From Paenibacillus amylolyticus (GTDB lineage Bacteria; Bacillota; Bacilli; Paenibacillales; Paenibacillaceae), in NCBI RefSeq assembly GCF_003719335.1, contig NZ_RIAS01000008.1, forward strand, positions 1 to 64,000: a stretch of 64,000 bases of DNA, in the 5' to 3' direction. Made by a program: the position numbers and the translations under genes. Below the pieces are notes generated by a model, which worked only from the letters and a program-made list of their open reading frames with translations, was not told the DNA's origin and ran no database searches. Numbering within the stretch: position 1 is the first letter of the stretch; the number at the start of each line of letters is the position of its first letter. Of this stretch, positions 57,487 through 64,000 are shown piece by piece.

Positions 57487-57498
57487 CTATGGCTGTGC
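57473..57498 (-). terminator. Terminator overlapping the end of the LacI-family gene
   Basis: On the minus strand the stem GCACAGCC / GGCTGTGC with loop ATA is followed by seven T. The 5' arm encodes the last codons and the stop TAG lies at the loop, so the terminator begins inside the coding sequence. Confidence 0.88.
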
Positions 57499-58518
57499 GG
57501 GGAATTCCGGATATACTTCATTTACTGGCGCTGTCGTCTGGCGAACAATTAAATTTGATGGTTCCGTCACGACAGGAGGTGTATAGGAAGGATTTTCAAT
57601 CATCGCAATCAGATATTCAATGGCTCGAATCCCTATGGTGTAGATATTCTGATTCACCGTTGTTAATCCTGGCTTAAACACCTCGGCATAATACGTATTG
57701 TCGAATCCGACCACTGAGATATCCTCTGGCACACGGAAACCATGTTTCTCAATCTCATGAATTGCGCCAAAAGCAGACATATCCGAGGCACAGATGATAC
57801 CTGTAGGCTGTTCCCTAAGAGCCAGCAAACGCCGAGCTGCCTTGGCACCGCCATCAAATGAGTAGTCACAGACTTCCAGATAGATCGTTGCATAAGGAAT
57901 GCCGCATAAACGAAGCCCTTCCTTGTATCCATCTAAACGAAGGTTAGCTACCGCAGGTCCCAGTGTACCTGATATGTAGGCAATCTTGCGATGCCCTAGC
58001 TCATGCAGATGCTTCACTGCCATAGCAACACCATTTACATTGTCTGTCGTAATGTAACCTGCACGTTTGCCAAACAGATCGGTATCAATGAACATCGTTG
58101 GAATCTCTGCTGAAACCAGTTCCTGAATGCTTTTGTTTTCCCGGCCTTCCCCGAAGACAACAACGCCATCCACATTTCGGCTACGGCAGTGCTTGATGAA
58201 AGAATATGTAGGGTCATCAAATCGAGTTGATAATCGAACAAGATCATAACCGCTATTTTCCAAAGCTGTTTTGATACCTTCAAGTAACTCGGATACAAAC
58301 GGATTCGTAAACGGAACGGTAAGCAGTACCCCCACTGTCCATGAACGGCGTTTAACCAGTCCACGAGCGACTACATTGGGTTGATATTTTAATAGTTCGA
58401 TAGCTATATTTACTTTTTTGCGTGTTTTTTCGCTAACGTCCGGATAGTCGTTCAATACTTTGGAAACGGTTGCAACAGATACCCCCGCTTCTTTGGCTAC
58501 ATCATGGATAGAAGCCAT
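57487..58518 (-). CDS. LacI-family transcriptional regulator
   Basis: The product has 343 residues. The N-terminal helix-turn-helix is IHDVAKEAGVSVATVSKVLNDYPDVSEKTRKKV, followed by the hinge helix (QPNVVARGLVKRRS) and a periplasmic-binding-protein-like ligand domain (GVLLTVPFTNPFVSELLEGI, VDGVVVFGEG, ICASDMSAFGAI, VVGFDNTYYAEVFKPGLTTV). The ligand is not predictable, but position upstream of, and transcription towards, the xylanase suggests a xylo-oligosaccharide or plant sugar response. The stop codon lies inside a terminator stem. The start is the ATG at 58518 (MASIHDVA). Confidence 0.92.
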   Translation of the reverse strand: MASIHDVAKEAGVSVATVSKVLNDYPDVSEKTRKKVNIAIELLKYQPNVVARGLVKRRSWTVGVLLTVPFTNPFVSELLEGIKTALENSGYDLVRLSTRFDDPTYSFIKHCRSRNVDGVVVFGEGRENKSIQELVSAEIPTMFIDTDLFGKRAGYITTDNVNGVAMAVKHLHELGHRKIAYISGTLGPAVANLRLDGYKEGLRLCGIPYATIYLEVCDYSFDGGAKAARRLLALREQPTGIICASDMSAFGAIHEIEKHGFRVPEDISVVGFDNTYYAEVFKPGLTTVNQNIYTIGIRAIEYLIAMIENPSYTPPVVTEPSNLIVRQTTAPVNEVYPEFPAQP

Positions 58519-58658
58519 CTTATCACCTCGACCTCTTCTTAAATCGCCTGTCTCCGGCTATATTATCTATAACAACAGCAGGTTTGTCTACCCATTATAG
58601 CTTATTACAACCGGAAACGGTATGGAAGGTTCCTGGTGCATCCGCGTTCACGTTACTG

Positions 58659-59654
58659 CTACAGCTTCCTCAAATCCGTTGCAAGTTTCTCCATCGCTGT
58701 CGCAAAAACGGCAAGCTCGGATGAACGTGCGGCCTGACTTCGCGCCCCGCTCGAAGTACGCTCAGACTCCTGCTGCACTCTTTTTAATATTTCCATAATC
58801 TGATTCAGATTAAATTGAATTTTGCTTTGCGCATCTCTGGAGCTTGCCGCCAGCTTGCGTACTTCACTTGCAACCACTTCAAATCCACGTCCAAACTCTC
58901 CGGCATGCGCCGCTTCAATTGCAGCGTTCAGGCCAACAAGGTGACTTTGATCCGAAATTTCACGAATCAGCTCACCCATTTTTTCAATCTGCTGCATTCC
59001 TCCAGTTAACTCTTCCAGAAGCACATGCGCCTGATCCTGGGAAACAACCGTTTCCTTCGCTACAGCGGAGATGGATAATGCATTTTCATTTAATTCCGTA
59101 ATCATACCGGTGAGCTCCTGTGTAATTTGTGTGATCGCTTGCAGTGTATCATCCTGATCTGCAGCGAGCTGGTGAAGCTGCTCTTTTTCTTTTTTTTCAT
59201 AAGCTTCCAGAACGAGCTGCGAATCCAGATTGAACATTTTGCTTAGTGCATGTATGACGTAGTGCCACGAATCCGGGGCAAGCTGTTTAAATATGGTGGT
59301 AGCGATGTCCAGATAGGCCATGTAAGCACCGAGATAATAGTTGGTTGTCAGTCCAATGCGCGAATGAACTAATCCAATCGTGATCCGCTGTTCAATATAT
59401 GCATCATCCACAATGCCGTCTGTCATGGACAACCAATACATCCGTTGTGTTTCCTTCAATCGTTCAATATTGGAAAATCGGGCGATCAGCTCCGTTAATT
59501 CCGGGTACTTCCCCACATGTTTGTAAAAGTGGTCCACCACATCTTCAACCACTTTTTCGAAGACAGGCCGATGATCAGCAAGTAGTCTCAAATCTTGTGC
59601 AGTTAACCCCACATAATCCAGTTGTTTTTGCCTTTCTGCCGAAATGCTACTCAT
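58659..59654 (-). CDS. Globin-coupled chemotaxis transducer (HemAT-like)
   Basis: The product has 331 residues and no membrane segment, so it is a cytoplasmic oxygen sensor. Residues 1-170 form a protoglobin domain with the likely proximal His in [20 protein letters not shown]. The C-terminal half is a methyl-accepting signal domain with the conserved hairpin tip [37 protein letters not shown]. The length is shorter than B. subtilis HemAT (about 430 residues), so the signalling hairpin is abbreviated. It lies between the LacI regulator and prkA with no tight spacing and is probably monocistronic. Confidence 0.92.
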   Translation of the reverse strand: MSSISAERQKQLDYVGLTAQDLRLLADHRPVFEKVVEDVVDHFYKHVGKYPELTELIARFSNIERLKETQRMYWLSMTDGIVDDAYIEQRITIGLVHSRIGLTTNYYLGAYMAYLDIATTIFKQLAPDSWHYVIHALSKMFNLDSQLVLEAYEKKEKEQLHQLAADQDDTLQAITQITQELTGMITELNENALSISAVAKETVVSQDQAHVLLEELTGGMQQIEKMGELIREISDQSHLVGLNAAIEAAHAGEFGRGFEVVASEVRKLAASSRDAQSKIQFNLNQIMEILKRVQQESERTSSGARSQAARSSELAVFATAMEKLATDLRKL

Positions 59655-59819
59655 ATCCGATCAGATCAACTCCTTATCCACTTTTCAACCCAAAATTAAA
59701 ACAATTTTAATTGATTATAGACTAAACTACCTAAACACACATATACCCTAAGAACTATTTAATGTGGGATTAATTATATTAAATTGTAAAATATTTATAA
59801 TAAATGACTTATTTTAATA

Positions 59820-59872
59820 TAAAAAGGCCCTGAATCTGTTGCGAAGGAGCCTCACAACAAATCTTCAGGACC
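59820..59872 (-). terminator. Terminator of prkA
   Basis: On the minus strand the stem starts GGTCCTGAAGATTTGTTG and pairs with CAACAGATTCAGGGCC, followed by TTTTT. Confidence 0.85.
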
Positions 59873-59894
59873 TAATTCGGAATGGTGTAGCAGG

Positions 59895-61790
59895 TTAGCG
59901 GTTAAGCAAACTTCCCACGTATCTTAACAATTCATTGGCACTTGCAGCCGTATATCCATGCTCTTCGATAAGACGTTTGATGACTTCATTCATGCGCTTC
60001 AATTGTGTGGCATCCGGTGTTTTCGTTGAGGTTGTAATCTTGACGATATCCTTGAGATCAGCGAACAGCTTTTTCTCAATGGCTTCCCGCAGACGATCAT
60101 GGCTGCTATATTCAAACTTGCGCTCCTTACGAGAGTATGCCGAGATCCGAATCAGAATTTCTTCCCTGAACGCTTTCTTCGCATTTTCGGAGATACCAAT
60201 CTGTTCCTCAATGGAACGCATCAGCCGCTCATCCGGGTCCATCTCTTCATCAGTCAACGGATCACGTATTTTGGACCAGTTGCAGAATGCTTCAATGTTA
60301 TCCAAATAATTTTCAAACAACGTTTTGGCTGACTCTTCGAACGAATATACAAAAGCTTTCTGCACTTCCTTCTTCGCAAGTTCATCATACTCTTTACGTG
60401 CCAGAGCGATAAAGTTTAGGTACCTCTCTCGTTCTTCTTTTGTAATCGACGCGTGTTGATCCAGCCCATCCTTGATCGCACGCAGGATATCCAGCGCGTT
60501 AATGCACTGAAGGTTTTGCTTAATCAAAGCGCTGGATATCCGGTTAATCACGTACCGTGGATCGATACCGGACATGCCCTCGTCCAAATATTCATTTTGC
60601 ATTTCTCGCAGATCGGCTTCTTTATAGCCTTCAACCTCTTCGCCATCGTACATCCGCATTTTTTTTACCAGATCCATGCCTTGTTTTTTCGTTTCCTTCA
60701 ATCGTGTAAGTATGGAAAAGATCGCCGCTGTACGTAGCGCATGCGGAGCAATGTGCACATGTTTCATATCACTTTGCTGAATCAGCTTGGCGTAAATTTT
60801 CTCTTCTTCCGACACCTTCAGGTTATACGGAATCGGCATTACAATCATCCGCGACTGTAAAGCCTCATTTTTCTTGTTAGAAATGAAAGACTTATACTCG
60901 GATTCGTTCGTGTGTGCAACAATCATTTCATCTGCACTGATTAGTGCGAACCGGCCTGCTTTAAAATTGCCTTCCTGTGTCAGGGATAACAGGTTCCACA
61001 GAAATTTTTCGTCACATTTCAGCATCTCCTGGAACTCCATCAAACCACGGTTGGCCTTATTCAGTTCTCCGTCAAACCGATACGCCCGTGGATCCGATTC
61101 CGATCCAAATTCGGTAATCGTCGAGAAATCGATGCTGCCTGTCAGATCAGCAATATCCTGAGATTTCGGGTCTGACGGACTGAAGGTACCAATCCCCACC
61201 CGATTATCTTCCGAGATGATGACTCGTTCCACCCGAACCTTACTGATGTCCCCACCATACTCGGTGCGAAGTCTCATCTGGCACGATGGGCAGAGATTGC
61301 CCTCAATGCGTACACCGATCTCTTTCTCCACGTCAGGCCGAAGCTCCAGTGGAATGAGATGAAGCGGCTCCTCATGCATCGGGCATCCCTCAATAGCATA
61401 CACTGCCCCTTTTTCTGTACGTGAAAACTGCTCCAGCCCCCGCTTCAGCAACGTCACCAGGGTAGACTTACCACCGCTGACCGGTCCCATCAGTAGCAAG
61501 ATCCGTTTGCGTACATCCAAGCGGCGCGCTGCCGAATGAAAATATTCCTCCACCAGTTTTTCAATGGAACGATCCAGTCCGAAGATCTCCTGCTCGAAAA
61601 ATTTGTACCGCTTGTGTCCCCCCACCTCTTCTACCCCAAACGATTCAATCATCTGATACACTCGTGCGTGAGCCGTCATTGCCGGAGTCGGGTCCTCTCT
61701 CAGCAGTGCAATATAATCTTCAAATGTTCCGTTCCATGACAAACGGTCACTCTCTGCCTGATATTCCGCAACGCGTTCAAAAATATTCAT
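59895..61790 (-). CDS. prkA: PrkA serine protein kinase / AAA-type ATPase
   Basis: The product has 631 residues, the exact family length, from the ATG at 61790 (MNIFERVAEYQ), with GGGAGG about 8 bases upstream. An N-terminal AAA domain carries Walker A GPVSGGKSTL, ALISADEMIVAHTNESEY and RMIVMPIPYNLKVSEEE, and a C-terminal kinase-related region starts near residue 400. Zinc-binding-type cysteines are in GNLCPSCQM. The PrkA/YeaG family is activated in sporulation or starvation and acts with YhbH and SpoVR. Its 5' flank shows a possible SigE promoter. It lies about 9 kb from yhbH-spoVR on the opposite strand. Confidence 0.95.
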   Translation of the reverse strand: MNIFERVAEYQAESDRLSWNGTFEDYIALLREDPTPAMTAHARVYQMIESFGVEEVGGHKRYKFFEQEIFGLDRSIEKLVEEYFHSAARRLDVRKRILLLMGPVSGGKSTLVTLLKRGLEQFSRTEKGAVYAIEGCPMHEEPLHLIPLELRPDVEKEIGVRIEGNLCPSCQMRLRTEYGGDISKVRVERVIISEDNRVGIGTFSPSDPKSQDIADLTGSIDFSTITEFGSESDPRAYRFDGELNKANRGLMEFQEMLKCDEKFLWNLLSLTQEGNFKAGRFALISADEMIVAHTNESEYKSFISNKKNEALQSRMIVMPIPYNLKVSEEEKIYAKLIQQSDMKHVHIAPHALRTAAIFSILTRLKETKKQGMDLVKKMRMYDGEEVEGYKEADLREMQNEYLDEGMSGIDPRYVINRISSALIKQNLQCINALDILRAIKDGLDQHASITKEERERYLNFIALARKEYDELAKKEVQKAFVYSFEESAKTLFENYLDNIEAFCNWSKIRDPLTDEEMDPDERLMRSIEEQIGISENAKKAFREEILIRISAYSRKERKFEYSSHDRLREAIEKKLFADLKDIVKITTSTKTPDATQLKRMNEVIKRLIEEHGYTAASANELLRYVGSLLNR

Positions 61791-61926
61791 GCTTGGTACC
61801 TCCCATGGCTCCTTTAGTGTGATTGTCAACCATTCCGAATGGTATGAAGAAATCAATAGAGTTGCAGCTCCTGCTTGAATACCCTTCTGCGGTCCGGCTT
61901 AGTCCCGCTACCTTAGTTTCAATGGT

Positions 61927-61954
61927 CTTGTATGGATGTGAAAAGTGTATTACA
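61927..61954 (-). promoter_or_regulatory. Possible SigE-type promoter of prkA
   Basis: On the minus strand, CATACAAG (61934-61927) fits the SigE -10 (CATACAAT). GTAATA (61954-61949) is 14 bases upstream and is only a partial -35. It is 137 bases before the prkA ATG. Confidence 0.3.
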
Positions 61955-62069
61955 TACCTATGCGGCAATTTGGATAAGTTGACCTCTTTTTTTCAAACCT
62001 TGACCCTGAATTTTACGTATATGCTGTTCTATCAGACATCTTGTGACCTCAGAAAAAAAAGCATGAATA

Positions 62070-62078
62070 TGCTATAAT
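62070..62078 (+). promoter_or_regulatory. Extended -10 promoter of the DUF2161 gene
   Basis: TGCTATAAT is a perfect extended -10. Transcription would start near 62085, which excludes the in-frame start at 62077 and supports the ATG at 62152. Confidence 0.55.
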
Positions 62079-62151
62079 GAAGGTTCTAATGATGGAAACC
62101 GGACAATGCGGCGGAAGGCAGGCAGAGCACTTCGGGAGAGGAGTAAAGAGC

Positions 62152-63027
62152 ATGGCTATACAATATGAAACGGAGCTGTATTCCCCTGTCAAAACTTTTT
62201 TTGAACAGCGCGGCTTCGATATCAAAGCAGAGGTTAAGCACTGTGACCTGGTCGGCATCAAGGCAGATCAGACGGACCCCCTTATTGTCGAGATGAAAAA
62301 AACGTTTAACCTGTCTTTGCTATTGCAAGGCTTGCAACGCCTGAAAATCAGCCCACTCGTTTATCTGGCTGTGGAGCGCAACCGAAGTAAACGCGGAGCG
62401 GTCAATCAGCGCTGGAGCGAGTTAACAACACTGTGCAGGCAGCTCGGCCTGGGACTATTGACGGTCACCTTTTACAAAACCAAAGCACCTCTGATTGATG
62501 TATTATGCGAACCCGCTGCGATATCGGGCACTGTGCGATCCCGCCCGGTAGCCCGTAAGAGCGGGATACGCCGCCAGCGCCTGCTGAAGGAATTCGATGA
62601 ACGGAGCGGCGATTATAATACAGGGGGCAGTACAGGCCGCGAGCTGATGACGGCTTATCGCGAAAAGGCTATACGTGTCGCCGCCGCACTAAGGTCTAGT
62701 GGTGAATCTTCACCGGCGGCACTTGCCCGTCAGACAGGTGTAGGCTCAGCGGCAGCTATTTTGCAGAAAAACTATTACGGCTGGTTTGAACGTATTTCCC
62801 GCGGAAAATATATGCTCACCGTTAAAGGTGTGGAGGCATTAACCGAACATGCACTTATGATGCAAGATCAGGGACTGACGGCCGTGGAAACAGATACATG
62901 GACTGACTATGATCCATTGAACACATTCAATGTGAACTCCACTGAATCCGAAGTTTGGGGGCAGGAAGATCTTGTTCAGGTTGCCGAAGTCACCGAACGT
63001 TATCTCCTGAATCCAACCAAGAACTGA
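62152..63027 (+). CDS. DUF2161 family protein, PD-(D/E)XK nuclease-like
   Basis: The product has 291 residues from the ATG at 62152 (MAIQYETELYSPVKTFFEQRGF), with GGGAGAGGAG upstream. The first half carries a nuclease-like pattern: CDLVGIKADQTDPLIVEMKKTFNLSLLLQGLQR, where D (of CDLVG), E and K (IVEMKK) fit the PD-(D/E)XK active site. The C-terminal half is a winged-helix-like region (SPAALARQTGVGSAAAILQKNYYGWFERISRGKYML). The family is annotated as putative phosphodiesterase; the target is unknown. It is convergent with azoR. Confidence 0.85.
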   Translation: MAIQYETELYSPVKTFFEQRGFDIKAEVKHCDLVGIKADQTDPLIVEMKKTFNLSLLLQGLQRLKISPLVYLAVERNRSKRGAVNQRWSELTTLCRQLGLGLLTVTFYKTKAPLIDVLCEPAAISGTVRSRPVARKSGIRRQRLLKEFDERSGDYNTGGSTGRELMTAYREKAIRVAAALRSSGESSPAALARQTGVGSAAAILQKNYYGWFERISRGKYMLTVKGVEALTEHALMMQDQGLTAVETDTWTDYDPLNTFNVNSTESEVWGQEDLVQVAEVTERYLLNPTKN

Positions 63028-63127
63028 ACCATACGATGAACGATAAAAGACTCTTTTGGCGTTTTCGAGTTACCTGCCTTCCATGTGAATATATAGCTAG
63101 GAAGCTCTCGCGCGCCAAAAAACACAC

Positions 63128-63169
63128 AAAAAACGCCCGTCATCTCCTTCTGGAGACGACGGGCGTTTT
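63128..63169. terminator. Bidirectional terminator between the DUF2161 gene and azoR
   Basis: The arms AAAACGCCCGTCATCTCC and GGAGACGACGGGCGTTTT (one mismatch) enclose TTCT. Convergent genes lie on both sides with A/T tracts. Confidence 0.88.
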
Positions 63170-63192
63170 CAGTAAATCCATATTGAAATGGA

Positions 63193-63819
63193 TTAGAAGC
63201 TTGCTGCTACTTCTTTAGCCAATTTCAAGCCAGCTTCCACGATCTCTTGGGAACGATCAGGAGAAGCATTGTGACCTTCTACAACGACAACCTCAGGGTT
63301 TTGGATGCCCCAGAAGCCAAGTACGTTTGTTACATAACGAACGGACATTTCAGCAGATGCCATAGGCTCTACGGAATATACGCTACCACGTGCGTTCAAC
63401 AATGCTACTTTTTTGTCGCCTACAAGACCTACTGGGCCTTCAGCAGTGTATTTAAACATTTTGCCCGCTTGGCTCAGGTAAGAAATGTAGTTAACCAGTG
63501 GTGCTGGAACAGTGAAGTTCCACAGTGGGAACGCAAATACCACTTTATCAGCTGCCAGGAATTGATCTTGCAATTGTGCAGCCAGTGTTGCTGCTTTTTG
63601 CTCTTCTGGAGTTGCTTCGATACCGTTAGCTGCTTTGTAACCACCAGTGATTACAGTGTTGCCGTAGTAAGGAAGATCTGTATTGTAGAGGTCCAGCTCA
63701 GTGATGGTATCACCTGGGTGGGACTCTTTGTATGCGCTCAGGAATGCATCGTACAATTGAACACTAACTGCTTGATCCGCAGGACGGTCATTAGCTTTAA
63801 TAAAAAGAACGTTAGACAT
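63193..63819 (-). CDS. azoR: FMN-dependent NADH azoreductase
   Basis: The product has 208 residues from the ATG at 63819 (MSNVLFIKAND), with GGGGGA about 10 bases upstream; longer in-frame starts have no site. The flavodoxin-like fold has NVLFIKANDRP for FMN phosphate contacts, FAFPLWNFTVPAPLVNYISYLSQAGKMFKY (PLWNFTVPAPL is diagnostic) and ALLNARGSVYS. The enzyme reduces azo compounds and quinones and gives protection from electrophiles. It is monocistronic, and no MarR/YodB-type regulator is adjacent. Confidence 0.95.
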   Translation of the reverse strand: MSNVLFIKANDRPADQAVSVQLYDAFLSAYKESHPGDTITELDLYNTDLPYYGNTVITGGYKAANGIEATPEEQKAATLAAQLQDQFLAADKVVFAFPLWNFTVPAPLVNYISYLSQAGKMFKYTAEGPVGLVGDKKVALLNARGSVYSVEPMASAEMSVRYVTNVLGFWGIQNPEVVVVEGHNASPDRSQEIVEAGLKLAKEVAASF

Positions 63820-64000
63820 GTTAAAATTTCCCCCAATGATTAAAATGTATGAGTGCGTAACCTGGACTCGCAACCGTTGTTGCATCGTTTTAAAGAAACC
63901 AGCCACTCATTAATTCATATTATATATAAAAATGTTAGTGGATGCAATAAGGTAATCTAAATGATTTTTAAACTACATTGAAATTCTGAGTTGAAATCGT

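Larger units (their letters stand above)
61791..62151. other. Divergent intergenic region prkA / DUF2161
   Basis: This 361-base gap between divergent genes holds a possible SigE promoter towards prkA and an extended -10 towards the DUF2161 gene. I see no gene or repeat in it. Confidence 0.5.

Overview
The window looks like a chromosomal piece of a spore-forming, aerobic Gram-positive bacterium, most probably a Paenibacillus. The evidence is the endospore genes (cotJABC, yhbH-spoVR, prkA, pdaA, a YjcZ-type peptide), a Bacillus-type suf operon (sufCDS-sufU-sufB), mtnKA, YunC/YunD, AGGAGG-type ribosome binding sites, and a secreted multi-domain GH10 xylanase. The genus is inferred from gene content, not from a marker gene.

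Layout. 1-10.9 kb (minus strand): a five-gene operon encoding a HlyB-like ABC exporter with a degenerate C39 domain, a HlyD-like adaptor, a large secreted protein of Ig-like repeats, a small membrane-anchored protein, and a huge RTX protein with an N-terminal lipase-like GHSLGG motif that runs off the left edge. This is a type I secretion locus of Gram-negative design in an organism that should have no outer membrane. 11.2-20.3 kb: spore coat cotJABC, a CNNM/CBS transporter, radical SAM YfkAB, two HD-GYP proteins flanking YunD and a MoaD-MoaE fusion, and a 46-residue YjcZ-type peptide. 20.4-29.7 kb: an M23 peptidase, a secreted phosphatase/nuclease-fold enzyme with a jacalin-like tail, the suf operon with a Fur/PerR-like operator pair on its promoter, a DUF1802 protein and Dps. 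30-38 kb: mtnKA, YunC, small unknowns, DegV, PdaA and cysC.

38.2-46.5 kb (minus strand): a complete lasso peptide operon of the paeninodin type. It holds a sulfotransferase, cyclase, 45-residue precursor, internal terminator, HPr-kinase-like enzyme, PqqD-like B1, transglutaminase-like B2, nucleotidyltransferase and ABC exporter. Its promoter carries a perfect 17-bp palindrome that exactly fills the -35/-10 spacer. The neighbouring cysC makes PAPS, the donor the sulfotransferase would need. A doubly modified (phosphorylated and sulfated) lasso peptide is the best candidate for an undescribed product.

46.8-64 kb: an MFS permease, yhbH-spoVR, an MHYT-PAS-GGDEF-EAL protein preceded by a structured leader, a CBM22-GH10-CBM9 xylanase with a LacI regulator and a cre-like operator, a globin-coupled chemotaxis transducer, prkA, a DUF2161 nuclease-fold protein and an FMN azoreductase. 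No tRNA, rRNA, insertion sequence, prophage or CRISPR array was recognised.
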